A model generated the notes under the pieces. The model was given only the letters and a program-made list of their open reading frames with translations, ran no database searches and was not told where the DNA came from. From positions 223,404 through 287,403 of the forward strand of contig NZ_JALKAN010000003.1 in NCBI RefSeq assembly GCF_023015965.1: a stretch of 64,000 bases of DNA. The letters are read 5' to 3'. The translations under genes were made by a program, and so were the position numbers. The stretch is from Allomuricauda sp. F6463D. Its GTDB lineage: Bacteria; Bacteroidota; Bacteroidia; Flavobacteriales; Flavobacteriaceae. Shown here piece by piece: positions 42,597 to 53,685 of this stretch (positions within the stretch are counted from its first letter, which is position 1; each line of letters begins with the position of its first letter).

Positions 42597-45500
42597 ATGT
42601 TCACAAACACTATTGAAAGAGTAAATTTCGCATCCGCTAAGAACATACCGGAATATCCGGATTTCTTGGACATTCAGATAAAATCGTTCCAAGACTTTTT
42701 CCAGCTTGAAACTAAATCTGACGAAAGAGGAAACGAAGGTCTCTACAACACCTTCATGGAGAATTTTCCAATTACAGATACCAGAAACCAGTTTGTACTT
42801 GAGTTTTTGGATTACTTCATAGATCCACCAAGATATTCCATCCAAGAATGTATAGAACGTGGACTTACCTATAGCGTTCCCTTAAAGGCACGTTTAAAAT
42901 TATACTGTACCGATCCAGAACACGAAGATTTCGAAACTATCGTTCAGGATGTTTATTTGGGTACCATCCCTTATATGACTCCTAGTGGAACCTTTGTGAT
43001 CAATGGTGCGGAACGCGTTGTAGTATCCCAATTGCACAGATCTCCAGGGGTTTTCTTTGGACAATCTTTCCACGCAAATGGAACAAAATTATATTCAGCT
43101 AGGGTAATTCCGTTTAAAGGGTCCTGGATTGAATTTGCCACCGATATCAACTCGGTGATGTATGCCTATATCGATAGGAAGAAAAAATTACCGGTAACCA
43201 CTTTGTTCCGAGCCATTGGCTTTGAAAGGGATAAGGATATTTTGGAAATCTTTGATCTATCAGAAGAAGTAAAAGTTTCCAAAACCGGACTTAAAAAAGT
43301 ATTGGGCCGTAAGTTGGCCGCCAGGGTGTTGAATACATGGCATGAAGATTTCGTGGATGAGGATACTGGAGAAGTGGTTTCCATCGAAAGAAACGAGATT
43401 GTACTTGATCGTGATACCGTTTTGGAAAAAGAGCATATCGATGAAATCATTGATGCCGATGTGAAGACTATACTACTTCACAAAGAGAACAATGCACAAT
43501 CGGATTATGCCATTATCCATAACACCTTGCAAAAAGATCCTACCAACTCCGAAAAAGAAGCGGTAGAACATATTTACAGGCAGTTGCGTAATGCAGAACC
43601 GCCAGATGAGGAAACTGCTCGAGGTATTATCGACAAATTGTTCTTCTCAGACCAACGTTACAATTTAGGTGAAGTAGGTCGATATAGAATGAACAAGAAG
43701 TTGGGCTTGGATATTGGAATGGACAAACAAGTCTTGACCAAGGAAGATATCATTACCATTATAAAGTATTTGATTGAGTTGATCAACTCCAAAGCAGAGA
43801 TTGATGATATTGATCACTTGTCCAACCGTCGTGTAAGAACCGTAGGAGAGCAATTATCCTCTCAATTTGGTGTAGGTTTGGCACGTATGGCACGTACCAT
43901 TCGTGAGCGTATGAACGTTCGTGACAACGAGGTGTTTACACCGATTGATTTGATTAACGCGAAGACATTGTCGTCCGTAATCAATTCTTTTTTCGGAACC
44001 AACCAGTTGTCCCAGTTCATGGATCAGACCAACCCGTTGGCAGAGATTACACACAAAAGAAGATTGTCCGCACTAGGGCCAGGTGGTCTTTCCCGTGAAA
44101 GAGCTGGTTTTGAGGTGCGTGATGTTCACTATACACACTACGGAAGATTATGTCCTATTGAGACACCTGAAGGACCCAACATTGGTTTGATTTCTTCATT
44201 GTCCGTATTTGCCAAGGTGAACAATATGGGCTTCTTGGAAACCCCTTACCGTAAAGTAGAAAATGGAAAAGTAGATACGAAAAATCATATCTACTTAAGT
44301 GCAGAGGAGGAAGAGGGAATGAAGATTGCCCAAGCAAACATTCCATTGGCAGACGATGGTACCATAGAAAGAGAAAAGGTAATTGCCCGTGAAGAAGGTG
44401 ATTTCCCAGTTGTTGACCCAGGAGAAATCAAGTACACGGACGTTGCGCCGAACCAAATTGCCTCCATTTCAGCATCATTGATTCCTTTCTTGGAGCACGA
44501 TGATGCGAACCGGGCCTTGATGGGATCAAACATGATGCGTCAGGCAGTTCCATTGTTGAGACCAGATTCTCCAATTGTAGGTACAGGTCTGGAAAGACAA
44601 GTAGCTACAGATTCTCGCGTATTGATCAATGCAGAAGGAGACGGTGTGGTAGAATATGTGGATTCACAGAAAGTAACCATAAAATATACAAGGACCGAAG
44701 AAGAGCGCTTGGTAAGCTTTGAAGATGACTCAAAGACCTACCAATTGGTGAAGTTTAGAAAAACAAACCAAGGGACCAGTATCAACTTGAAGCCAATTGT
44801 AAGAAAAGGCGATAAAGTAAAAAAAGGTCAAGTGCTTTGTGAAGGTTACGCTACCGAAAAAGGTGAATTGGCCTTGGGTAGAAACATGAAGGTTGCCTTT
44901 ATGCCTTGGAAAGGATACAACTTTGAGGATGCGATCGTGATTTCTGAAAAAGTAGTTCGCGAAGATATCTTTACCTCAATCCATGTAGATGAGTATTCCT
45001 TGGAAGTAAGGGATACAAAACTGGGTGCAGAGGAATTGACAAACGATATTCCAAACGTATCCGAAGAAGCAACAAAAGATTTGGACGAGTACGGTATGAT
45101 CCGTATTGGTGCCGAAGTGAAGCCAGGGGATATATTAATTGGTAAGATTACACCAAAAGGTGAATCGGATCCAACCCCGGAAGAAAAACTGTTGCGTGCC
45201 ATCTTTGGAGATAAAGCAGGCGACGTTAAGGATGCTTCATTAAAAGCTTCGCCGTCGTTGAGAGGTGTGGTAATTGACAAGAAATTATTCTCTCGTTCCA
45301 TAAAGGACAAGAGAAAACGTTCTGAAGATAAAGAGGCCATTGCCAGATTGGAGATGGACTATGAAGTGAAGTTCCAACAACTTAAGGACGAATTGATCGA
45401 GAAATTGTTCAGTTTGATCAGTGGAAAAACATCACAAGGTGTAATCAATGATTTGGGTGAAGAAGTACTTCCAAAAGGAAAGAAATACACCATTAAAATG

Positions 45501-46406
45501 TTGAATTCCGTTGACGATTTCGCTCACTTGGTTGGAGGTAGCTGGACAACAGATGATGCAACCAATGCATTGGTTGCCGATTTGTTGCACAATTACAAAA
45601 TCAAATTGAACGATATTCAAGGTAACCTAAGAAGGGATAAGTTTACCATCTCCGTAGGGGATGAGCTTCCAGCAGGTATCATGAAGTTGGCCAAAGTCTA
45701 TATCGCTAAAAAGCGTAAGCTTAAAGTAGGTGATAAAATGGCAGGTCGTCATGGTAACAAAGGTATTGTTGCTAGAATCGTTCGTCAAGAGGATATGCCA
45801 TTCTTGGAAGACGGAACTCCAGTGGATATTGTTTTAAATCCACTTGGTGTACCATCAAGGATGAATATTGGTCAGATATACGAAACCGTATTAGGTTGGG
45901 CCGGATTAAAATTGGGTCAAAAATATGCAACTCCAATTTTCGATGGCGCCTCGTTAGATCAAATTAATGAGATTACCGATAAAGCAGGCGTTCCACGATT
46001 TGGACATACCTACCTATATGACGGTGGAACAGGTCAACGTTTCGACCAACGTGCAACCGTTGGGGTTATTTACATGTTGAAATTAGGTCACATGGTAGAT
46101 GATAAAATGCACGCAAGATCTATTGGACCATACTCATTGATCACTCAGCAACCATTGGGTGGTAAGGCACAGTTTGGTGGTCAGCGTTTTGGAGAGATGG
46201 AAGTTTGGGCATTGGAAGCCTACGGCGCATCTGCTACCCTACGAGAAATATTGACCGTTAAGTCGGATGATGTTATCGGAAGGGCCAAGACCTATGAGAC
46301 TATCGTAAAAGGTGAGACCATGCCAGAACCTGGGTTGCCAGAATCTTTCAACGTATTGATGCACGAACTAAAAGGTTTGGGCTTGGATATCAGATTGGAA
46401 GAATAG
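42597..46406 (+). CDS. rpoB: DNA-directed RNA polymerase subunit beta
   Basis: 1,269 residues. Conserved regions include [20 protein letters not shown], the rifampicin-pocket segment [20 protein letters not shown] with [20 protein letters not shown], the [12 protein letters not shown] stretch, and the C-terminal [20 protein letters not shown]. No rifampicin-resistance-like change stands out in the pocket. It is 38 nt upstream of rpoC in the same operon. Confidence 0.99.
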   Translation: MFTNTIERVNFASAKNIPEYPDFLDIQIKSFQDFFQLETKSDERGNEGLYNTFMENFPITDTRNQFVLEFLDYFIDPPRYSIQECIERGLTYSVPLKARLKLYCTDPEHEDFETIVQDVYLGTIPYMTPSGTFVINGAERVVVSQLHRSPGVFFGQSFHANGTKLYSARVIPFKGSWIEFATDINSVMYAYIDRKKKLPVTTLFRAIGFERDKDILEIFDLSEEVKVSKTGLKKVLGRKLAARVLNTWHEDFVDEDTGEVVSIERNEIVLDRDTVLEKEHIDEIIDADVKTILLHKENNAQSDYAIIHNTLQKDPTNSEKEAVEHIYRQLRNAEPPDEETARGIIDKLFFSDQRYNLGEVGRYRMNKKLGLDIGMDKQVLTKEDIITIIKYLIELINSKAEIDDIDHLSNRRVRTVGEQLSSQFGVGLARMARTIRERMNVRDNEVFTPIDLINAKTLSSVINSFFGTNQLSQFMDQTNPLAEITHKRRLSALGPGGLSRERAGFEVRDVHYTHYGRLCPIETPEGPNIGLISSLSVFAKVNNMGFLETPYRKVENGKVDTKNHIYLSAEEEEGMKIAQANIPLADDGTIEREKVIAREEGDFPVVDPGEIKYTDVAPNQIASISASLIPFLEHDDANRALMGSNMMRQAVPLLRPDSPIVGTGLERQVATDSRVLINAEGDGVVEYVDSQKVTIKYTRTEEERLVSFEDDSKTYQLVKFRKTNQGTSINLKPIVRKGDKVKKGQVLCEGYATEKGELALGRNMKVAFMPWKGYNFEDAIVISEKVVREDIFTSIHVDEYSLEVRDTKLGAEELTNDIPNVSEEATKDLDEYGMIRIGAEVKPGDILIGKITPKGESDPTPEEKLLRAIFGDKAGDVKDASLKASPSLRGVVIDKKLFSRSIKDKRKRSEDKEAIARLEMDYEVKFQQLKDELIEKLFSLISGKTSQGVINDLGEEVLPKGKKYTIKMLNSVDDFAHLVGGSWTTDDATNALVADLLHNYKIKLNDIQGNLRRDKFTISVGDELPAGIMKLAKVYIAKKRKLKVGDKMAGRHGNKGIVARIVRQEDMPFLEDGTPVDIVLNPLGVPSRMNIGQIYETVLGWAGLKLGQKYATPIFDGASLDQINEITDKAGVPRFGHTYLYDGGTGQRFDQRATVGVIYMLKLGHMVDDKMHARSIGPYSLITQQPLGGKAQFGGQRFGEMEVWALEAYGASATLREILTVKSDDVIGRAKTYETIVKGETMPEPGLPESFNVLMHELKGLGLDIRLEE

Positions 46407-46444
46407 AACACTATATACATTAACTATATCATCACCATATTGTT

Positions 46445-49400
46445 ATGGCTAGAATAAAAGATAATAACGCACAAAAAAGGTTCAATAAAATTTCCATAGG
46501 ATTGGCTTCTCCGGAGTCTATCTTGGCCGAGTCCCGTGGAGAGGTATTGAAGCCTGAAACCATTAACTATAGAACGCACAAACCAGAGCGTGATGGATTG
46601 TTCTGCGAGCGTATTTTTGGTCCCGTAAAGGATTATGAATGTGCATGTGGTAAATACAAAAGAATCCGTTACCGTGGAATCGTTTGTGACCGTTGTGGTG
46701 TTGAAGTAACGGAGAAGAAAGTACGTAGAGACCGTGTAGGCCACATTAACCTTGTGGTTCCCGTAGCTCACATCTGGTACTTCCGTTCGCTACCAAACAA
46801 AATAGGGTACCTTTTAGGATTGCCATCCAAAAAGTTGGACATGATCATATACTACGAAAGGTATGTGGTTATCCAACCAGGTATTGCAAAAGGTCCAGAA
46901 GGTGAGGAAATCAACAAAATGGATTTCTTGACCGAAGAAGAGTACTTGAACATTTTGGAATCTATTCCAACCGAGAACCAATATTTGGAAGATACAGATC
47001 CAAATAAGTTTATCGCTAAAATGGGTGCCGAGTGTTTGATTGATATATTGTCCAGAATTGATTTGGAACAATTATCGTACGAACTACGTCATAAAGCGAA
47101 CACAGAGACTTCAAAGCAACGTAAGACTGAAGCGTTGAAACGTCTTCAGGTGGTAGAAGCACTTCGTGAATCACAAAACAACAGGGAAAACAATCCTGAG
47201 TGGATGATTATGAAGGTGGTTCCTGTTATACCACCAGAATTACGTCCTTTGGTGCCATTGGATGGTGGTCGTTTTGCCACTTCCGATTTGAATGATTTGT
47301 ATAGAAGGGTGATTATCCGTAACAATCGTTTAAAACGTTTGATGGAGATCAAAGCGCCAGAAGTAATCTTGAGGAACGAAAAGCGTATGCTACAAGAATC
47401 TGTAGACTCACTTTTCGATAACACAAGAAAGGCATCTGCTGTAAAAACAGAATCTAACAGACCACTCAAGTCCCTTTCCGATTCATTAAAGGGTAAACAA
47501 GGTCGATTCCGTCAAAACCTTTTGGGTAAACGTGTGGATTACTCCGCTCGTTCCGTAATTGTGGTTGGACCGGAATTACACTTGTACGAATGTGGTCTTC
47601 CTAAAGATATGGCCGCCGAGCTTTACAAACCGTTTATCATCCGTAAGTTGATAGAGAGAGGTATTGTAAAGACCGTAAAATCTGCCAAAAAAATAATAGA
47701 CAAAAAGGAACCGGTAGTATGGGATATACTTGAAAATGTTCTAAAAGGGCATCCTGTATTGTTAAACCGTGCCCCCACCTTGCACAGATTGGGTATACAA
47801 GCGTTCCAGCCTAAACTTATTGAAGGTAAGGCAATTCGTTTACACCCATTGGCGTGTACCGCATTTAACGCGGATTTTGATGGGGATCAAATGGCAGTTC
47901 ACTTGCCATTGGGACCAGAGGCAATCTTGGAAGCACAACTATTGATGTTGGCTTCTCAGAACATCCTTAATCCTGCTAACGGTTCTCCGATTACAGTACC
48001 TTCTCAGGATATGGTTTTGGGATTGTACTATATGACCAAAGAGAAAAAATCTACTCCAGAAGAACCTGTAATGGGAGAAGGACTTACCTTTTATTCTTCT
48101 GAAGAGGTAGAAATAGCCTTTAACGAGAAAAAGGTTTCGCTTAATGCTGGTATTAAAGTAAGAACTAAAGACTTTAATGAAGAGGGTGAATTGGTTTATC
48201 AAATCATTGAAACCACAGTTGGTCGTGTGTTGTTCAACACAGAAGTGCCAGAGCAAGCAGGGTTCATAAATCAAGTATTGAACAAGAAGGCCCTTAGAAA
48301 TATTATTGGGGACATTCTTGCGGTAACCGATGTGCCAACTACAGCAGCGTTCTTGGATAAAATCAAGGCCATGGGATATGACTTTGCCTTCAAAGGTGGT
48401 CTTTCTTTTAGTTTGGGTGATATTATCATTCCTGCAGAAAAGATAGATATGATTGGCGAGGCAAATCAGCAGGTCGATGGTATTATGATGAACTATAACA
48501 TGGGTCTTATCACCAACAACGAGCGATATAACCAAGTTATTGATGTTTGGACATCTACCAATGCTATGTTGACAGAATTGGCCATGAAGCGAATTCGTGA
48601 AGATAAGCAAGGTTTCAACTCAGTATATATGATGTTGGATTCCGGAGCAAGGGGTTCAAAAGAGCAGATTCGTCAGTTAACTGGTATGCGTGGACTGATG
48701 GCCAAGCCTAAAAAATCTACCGCAGGAGGTGGTGAAATTATCGAAAACCCGATTCTTTCCAACTTTAAGGAAGGTCTATCGATTTTGGAATACTTTATCT
48801 CCACACACGGTGCGCGTAAAGGTCTTGCCGATACCGCATTGAAAACAGCGGATGCAGGTTATTTGACCAGACGTTTAGTGGACGTTTCACAAGATGTTAT
48901 TGTTAATAGCGAAGACTGTGAGACCCTTCGAGGCATCGAAGTAGAACCATTGAAGAAGAATGAGGAAATTGTTGAAACCTTAGGAGAAAGAATCTTAGGA
49001 AGGGTATCGTTGCACGATGTGTACAATCCATTGACCGAAGAACTTATCCTTGCAGCAGGTCAAGAAATCAATGAAGCAGATGTAAAGCGTGTAGAAGCGG
49101 CTCCAATCGAAAAAGTAGAAGTTAGGTCTCCATTAACCTGTGAGGCTCCAAAAGGAATCTGTGCCAAATGTTATGGTAGAAACCTTGCCACCAATAAAAT
49201 GGTGCAACGAGGTGAGGCTGTAGGAGTTGTGGCAGCACAGTCCATTGGGGAACCTGGTACACAGTTAACGTTGCGTACGTTCCACGTTGGTGGAATCGCA
49301 GGTAACATTTCTGAGGACAATAAGATGGTGGCCAAATTTGATGGTGTAGCAGAGATTGAAGACCTGAGAATTGTAGAAGGAGAAAACAGTGAAGGAAATA

Positions 49401-50743
49401 AAATCAACATTGTAATTTCTAGAACTTCTGAAGTTAAGATAATTGACAAGAAAACAGGGATTACATTAAGTACAAACAACATTCCTTACGGTTCCCAATT
49501 GTTCATCAAAAATGGTGAAAAGATTACTAATGGAACTGTGATTTGTGAATGGGATCCTTATAATGGTGTGATTGTTTCTGAATTTGCTGGGGAGATTGCC
49601 TATGAGAATATTGAGCAAGGTATTACGTATCAAGTTGAAATCGATGAACAAACCGGTTTCCAGGAGAAAGTAATTTCTGAATCTAGAAACAAGAAACTTA
49701 TCCCAACATTGTTAATTAAGAATGGTAAGGGAGAAACATTGCGTTCGTACAACTTGCCTGTTGGCTCTCACCTTATGATTGATGATGGAGAAAAGGTGAA
49801 AGAAGGTAAGATTTTGGTAAAAATCCCACGTAAATCTGCCAAGGCAGGGGATATTACCGGTGGTCTTCCAAGGGTTACTGAATTGTTCGAGGCTCGTAAC
49901 CCCTCTAACCCTGCTGTTGTTTCTGAGATTGACGGTGTAGTTTCTTTTGGTAAGATAAAAAGAGGTAACCGTGAAATCATTATAGAATCAAAGCTTGGTG
50001 AGATCAAGAAATACTTAGTGAAACTTTCTAACCAGATTTTGGTTCAAGAGAATGACTACGTACGAGCAGGTATGCCATTGTCCGATGGTTCCATTACACC
50101 AGAAGATATTTTGGCGATCAAGGGACCATCTGCAGTACAACAATATTTGGTAAACGAAGTACAGGAAGTATATCGTTTACAAGGTGTGAAAATCAACGAT
50201 AAGCACTTTGAAGTTGTTGTAAGACAAATGATGCGTAAAGTAAAAATCCAAGATCCAGGAGATACGATCTTCCTTGAAAATCAATTGGTACACAAAGACG
50301 ACTTTATTAATGAAAACGATGGGATTTTCGGTAAAAAAGTTGTTGAAGATGCTGGTGATTCTGAAAGCTTGAAACCAGGACAGATTTTGACCATACGTGA
50401 GCTAAGGGACGAAAACTCAATTCTAAGAAGAGAGGATAAGACCTTGGTTACGGCAAGAGATGCTGTAGCAGCAACTGCTACGCCTATTTTGCAAGGTATC
50501 ACAAGAGCATCATTGCAGACCAAATCCTTTATCTCGGCAGCATCGTTCCAGGAAACTACGAAAGTGTTGAATGAGGCCGCTGTAAGTGGTAAGATAGATA
50601 CCTTGGAAGGATTGAAAGAAAATGTAATTGTAGGACATAAGATTCCGGCCGGTACAGGTATGAGGGATTATGACAGTATCATTGTAGGTTCCAAAGAGGA
50701 ATACGATGAGATCATGGCCCGAAAAGAGGAATTTAAATTCTAA
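46445..50743 (+). CDS. rpoC: DNA-directed RNA polymerase subunit beta'
   Basis: 1,432 residues. An N-terminal zinc ribbon ([20 protein letters not shown]) is followed by the catalytic loop [20 protein letters not shown] that holds the active-site Mg2+, the bridge-helix region ([20 protein letters not shown]), and the trigger-loop segment ([20 protein letters not shown]). [20 protein letters not shown] forms the second zinc site. It is the last gene before a strong terminator. Confidence 0.99.
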   Translation: MARIKDNNAQKRFNKISIGLASPESILAESRGEVLKPETINYRTHKPERDGLFCERIFGPVKDYECACGKYKRIRYRGIVCDRCGVEVTEKKVRRDRVGHINLVVPVAHIWYFRSLPNKIGYLLGLPSKKLDMIIYYERYVVIQPGIAKGPEGEEINKMDFLTEEEYLNILESIPTENQYLEDTDPNKFIAKMGAECLIDILSRIDLEQLSYELRHKANTETSKQRKTEALKRLQVVEALRESQNNRENNPEWMIMKVVPVIPPELRPLVPLDGGRFATSDLNDLYRRVIIRNNRLKRLMEIKAPEVILRNEKRMLQESVDSLFDNTRKASAVKTESNRPLKSLSDSLKGKQGRFRQNLLGKRVDYSARSVIVVGPELHLYECGLPKDMAAELYKPFIIRKLIERGIVKTVKSAKKIIDKKEPVVWDILENVLKGHPVLLNRAPTLHRLGIQAFQPKLIEGKAIRLHPLACTAFNADFDGDQMAVHLPLGPEAILEAQLLMLASQNILNPANGSPITVPSQDMVLGLYYMTKEKKSTPEEPVMGEGLTFYSSEEVEIAFNEKKVSLNAGIKVRTKDFNEEGELVYQIIETTVGRVLFNTEVPEQAGFINQVLNKKALRNIIGDILAVTDVPTTAAFLDKIKAMGYDFAFKGGLSFSLGDIIIPAEKIDMIGEANQQVDGIMMNYNMGLITNNERYNQVIDVWTSTNAMLTELAMKRIREDKQGFNSVYMMLDSGARGSKEQIRQLTGMRGLMAKPKKSTAGGGEIIENPILSNFKEGLSILEYFISTHGARKGLADTALKTADAGYLTRRLVDVSQDVIVNSEDCETLRGIEVEPLKKNEEIVETLGERILGRVSLHDVYNPLTEELILAAGQEINEADVKRVEAAPIEKVEVRSPLTCEAPKGICAKCYGRNLATNKMVQRGEAVGVVAAQSIGEPGTQLTLRTFHVGGIAGNISEDNKMVAKFDGVAEIEDLRIVEGENSEGNKINIVISRTSEVKIIDKKTGITLSTNNIPYGSQLFIKNGEKITNGTVICEWDPYNGVIVSEFAGEIAYENIEQGITYQVEIDEQTGFQEKVISESRNKKLIPTLLIKNGKGETLRSYNLPVGSHLMIDDGEKVKEGKILVKIPRKSAKAGDITGGLPRVTELFEARNPSNPAVVSEIDGVVSFGKIKRGNREIIIESKLGEIKKYLVKLSNQILVQENDYVRAGMPLSDGSITPEDILAIKGPSAVQQYLVNEVQEVYRLQGVKINDKHFEVVVRQMMRKVKIQDPGDTIFLENQLVHKDDFINENDGIFGKKVVEDAGDSESLKPGQILTIRELRDENSILRREDKTLVTARDAVAATATPILQGITRASLQTKSFISAASFQETTKVLNEAAVSGKIDTLEGLKENVIVGHKIPAGTGMRDYDSIIVGSKEEYDEIMARKEEFKF

Positions 50744-50751
50744 ATAAAAAC

Positions 50752-50780
50752 AAACCCTGACCTTTTGGTCGGGGTTTTTC
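50752..50780 (+). terminator. Intrinsic terminator of the rpoBC operon
   Basis: AACCCTGACC-TTTT-GGTCGGGGTT, a 10-bp stem with one T-G pair, then a T-run. Confidence 0.92.
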
Positions 50781-50800
50781 TTTTAAGTAAAGTAAATAGT

Positions 50801-51112
50801 ATGGCTGAAGAAAAGAAAAAACAAAAGCAGATCAATATAGAATTGGATGAAAAAACAGCGGAGGGAACCTATTCCAATTTGGCTATAATCAATCATTCCG
50901 TATCGGAATTTGTGGTGGACTTCATCAGCTTAATGCCTGGAGCACCCAAGGCAAAAGTAAAAAGTAGAATAATACTTACTCCACAACATGCGAAAAAGCT
51001 GCTTAAAGCTTTAAATGATAATGTAAGTAGGTTCGAAAAGGCCCATGGTCCTATTCAAGACTATGAACAACCGGCAATTCCATTGAATTTTGGACCCACT
51101 GGAGAAGCATAA
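50801..51112 (+). CDS. DUF3467 family protein
   Basis: A 103-residue cytoplasmic protein starting MAEEKKKQKQINIELDEKTA (ATG 50801). DUF3467 marks are YSNLAIINHSVSEFVVDFIS, LMPGAPKAKVKSRIILTPQH and AKKLLKALNDNVSRFEKAHG. It is small, conserved and of unknown function, commonly found beside rpoC in this group. Some read-through of the rpoC terminator could express it. Confidence 0.88.
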   Translation: MAEEKKKQKQINIELDEKTAEGTYSNLAIINHSVSEFVVDFISLMPGAPKAKVKSRIILTPQHAKKLLKALNDNVSRFEKAHGPIQDYEQPAIPLNFGPTGEA

Positions 51113-51143
51113 AAAAAAGCCCTGATAATACAGGGCTTTTTTT
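51111..51143. terminator. Bidirectional terminator
   Basis: A-run, AGCCCTG-ATAATA-CAGGGCT, T-run. It serves the DUF3467 gene and the convergent membrane protein gene. Confidence 0.9.
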
Positions 51144-51149
51144 ATATGA

Positions 51150-51581
51150 TTATTTTAACCAACCTTTTTGGATACCTTTTTTGGAAAATGAAATTAGGTA
51201 GATTCCAATAACGATAACGATAATTGGCATGGCGTATGTTGAAGGACCAAATGCATCTACTGCGTTTGAGATAAATAGCCAATGGATAAATTGTGCTACA
51301 GCAGCAATCAAAGAGAGGATAAAAAGCGGTTTAGCCCATTTCCTCCGAATCAAAAGACCTATACATGCAAAAGTTCCAGAAAATACGGCAATAGCGAAAG
51401 CAGCGGTTGCCCATGCGGGAATACTCTCAAATGCTTCGCGTTGTACTTGATCTAAACTTTCCAAAACAGACATTGGATTAAAAGCTTGGTTGAGATAATT
51501 AAATACCCCTACCAAATTCCATAGAAGAGCGATAATGCTCACCACCCAGAACCAAGTTGGTGGCTTTGTTGAAGTCGTCAT
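51150..51581 (-). CDS. Four-helix integral membrane protein, unknown function
   Basis: A 143-residue protein with four predicted transmembrane segments: WFWVVSIIALLWNLVGVFNY, WATAAFAIAVFSGTFACIGL, PLFILSLIAAVAQFIHWLFI and AMPIIVIVIGIYLISFSKKG. Short basic loops put both ends in the cytoplasm. I do not recognise a functional family. It is convergent with DUF3467 and shares its terminator. Confidence 0.75.
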   Translation of the reverse strand: MTTSTKPPTWFWVVSIIALLWNLVGVFNYLNQAFNPMSVLESLDQVQREAFESIPAWATAAFAIAVFSGTFACIGLLIRRKWAKPLFILSLIAAVAQFIHWLFISNAVDAFGPSTYAMPIIVIVIGIYLISFSKKGIQKGWLK

Positions 51582-51700
51582 AATATCTTTATTTAATTGG
51601 TTATGCTACCCAATGTACAAAAAAAGATAAGATACAACTGCAACCAACTCATATTCAGATGAGTGTGTTCTATGATTTAAATCATCGCCAATACTGATTT

Positions 51701-53290
51701 TTACTCAAATTCAGAGGTGTAATGTAATTTGACCGAAGGATATTTTTGTTGGGTCATTTGCAAAGAGAAAGGGGAGTCGGCCAAAAACACCAATTGTCCT
51801 TTTTTGTCCGTGGCTAGAAACTTTTGTTTTACGCGCTTAAATTCTTTGAACTCCTCGTTGTTCTCGTCTTCAGGCTCCACCCAGCAGGCTTTATGAACAG
51901 GAAAGTTTTCATAGGTACATTTGGCACCATACTCGTGCTCCAATCTATATTGAATTACTTCATATTGCAATGCCCCAACAGTACCAATAACCTTTCGTCC
52001 ATTCATTTCTAAAGTAAACAATTGGGCTACACCTTCATCCATGAGTTGGTCTATACCCTTATATAGTTGTTTAGCTTTCATGGGGTCTGCATTGTTTATA
52101 TACCTAAAGTGTTCCGGTGAAAAGCTGGGGATGCCTTTATAATGCAATTCTTCGCCACTTGTCAATGTGTCTCCGATTTTAAAATTTCCAGTATCATGGA
52201 GTCCAACAATGTCCCCAGGGTAAGAAATATCTACAATTTCTTTCTTTTCAGCAAAAAAGGCATTGGGACTTGAGAATTTTAACTTTTTACCTTGTCTTAC
52301 ATGCAAGTAAGGTGTGTTTCTTTCAAAGGTTCCGGAAACAATTTTAATAAAAGCCAAACGGTCACGGTGCTTTGGATCCATATTGGCATGTATTTTAAAT
52401 ACAAATCCTGAAAAATCCTTTTCATTGGCTTTTACCAAACGTTCTTCAGCTTTTTTGGGTCTCGGAGGAGGAGCAATATTTATAAAACAGTCCAGTAGCT
52501 CCCGAACGCCGAAATTATTCAAGGCAGATCCAAAAAATACAGGCTGCAACTCACTTTTTAAATAAGCTTCCTTATTAAAATCAGGATACACACCATCAAC
52601 AAGTTCTAAATTGTCCCGTAGTTCTGCTGCTGCATCGGTGCCAATAATTTTTTCAAGTTCTGGATTGTCTAGATTGTCAAAGGCTATGGTCTCCTCAATA
52701 TTCTTTTTGCTGTTGCCACTAAATAAATTGATGTTTTTTTCGTAGATGTTATAAATACCTTTGAAATCGTATCCCATCCCAATCGGAAAACTCAAAGGAG
52801 TAACCTTTAGTCCTAATTTTTGTTCCACTTCGTCCAAGAGGTCAAAGGCATCTTTCCCTTCACGATCCAGTTTGTTGATGAAGACAATCATAGGGATATT
52901 GCGCATTCTACAAACTTCGACTAATTTTTCTGTCTGCTCTTCCACCCCTTTGGCTACATCAATTACCACAATTACACTGTCAACAGCGGTTAAGGTCCGA
53001 AAGGTGTCTTCGGCAAAATCCTTATGTCCAGGTGTGTCTAGAATGTTTATTTTTTTGTCTTTATATATAAAGGCCAATACGGAAGTCGCAACAGAGATAC
53101 CTCGTTGCCGCTCTATCTCCATAAAATCACTAGTGGCAGATTTTTTAATTTTGTTGCTTTTTACGGCACCTGCTTCTTGTATCGCGCCACCGAACAATAA
53201 TAATTTTTCGGTTAAGGTGGTTTTTCCGGCATCCGGGTGGGAGATGATGCCAAAAGTTCTTCGTTTCGCTATTTCCTTTTCAAATTCCAT
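51701..53290 (-). CDS. prfC: Peptide chain release factor 3
   Basis: A 529-residue GTPase that recycles RF1/RF2 after peptide release. G1 is ISHPDAGKTTLTEKLLLFGG, G3 ILDTPGHKDFAEDTFRTL and G4 VFINKLDREGKDAFDLLDEV. RF3-specific SPEHFRYINNADPMKAKQLY follows. The start chosen is ATG 53290 (MEFEKEIAKRRTFGIISHPD); an upstream in-frame ATG at 53308 adds six residues. The -7 match TATTTTTG (53306-53313) overlaps that longer start and supports the shorter one. Confidence 0.95.
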   Translation of the reverse strand: MEFEKEIAKRRTFGIISHPDAGKTTLTEKLLLFGGAIQEAGAVKSNKIKKSATSDFMEIERQRGISVATSVLAFIYKDKKINILDTPGHKDFAEDTFRTLTAVDSVIVVIDVAKGVEEQTEKLVEVCRMRNIPMIVFINKLDREGKDAFDLLDEVEQKLGLKVTPLSFPIGMGYDFKGIYNIYEKNINLFSGNSKKNIEETIAFDNLDNPELEKIIGTDAAAELRDNLELVDGVYPDFNKEAYLKSELQPVFFGSALNNFGVRELLDCFINIAPPPRPKKAEERLVKANEKDFSGFVFKIHANMDPKHRDRLAFIKIVSGTFERNTPYLHVRQGKKLKFSSPNAFFAEKKEIVDISYPGDIVGLHDTGNFKIGDTLTSGEELHYKGIPSFSPEHFRYINNADPMKAKQLYKGIDQLMDEGVAQLFTLEMNGRKVIGTVGALQYEVIQYRLEHEYGAKCTYENFPVHKACWVEPEDENNEEFKEFKRVKQKFLATDKKGQLVFLADSPFSLQMTQQKYPSVKLHYTSEFE

Positions 53291-53685
53291 CAACAAAATT
53301 TTCGGCAAAAATAGGGGAATTATATTTTTTACTGGTCAATTTGACAAGGTTTAGGGATTGTTAATATAATTGGAAAAAAAATTAGAATTTAAACTAGCCA
53401 AAACCAAAAAGAGAAGTAATTTTCACCCGTTTTATGCCCACTGACCATTCTCATCGGGAAATACTGATTTATAAAATTGGTGGAAGAGGTAACTAATAAT
53501 GTAGAAATCACCTTTTATCGATAAAAATGGGAGATTTGGGTCAAATATGTTAATTATGCGACGTATTTGTGTGGATGTGTGTCGAAAGAACCTGAAGCAT
53601 TAAAACAAAAAAGAAAACCCCAATTTTCTTACAATTACGAGAACCACTTTTTGCCATGGTGATAGTTGACCAAAACTTATCATTT
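53291..53685. promoter_or_regulatory. Divergent intergenic region between prfC and the adhesin
   Basis: About 395 nt. It holds the prfC -7 element TATTTTTG (minus strand, 53306-53313; candidate TTG -33 at 53337-53339, spacer 23 nt). For the adhesin no exact TAnnTTTG was found. I see no RNA gene or long inverted repeat here. Confidence 0.45.
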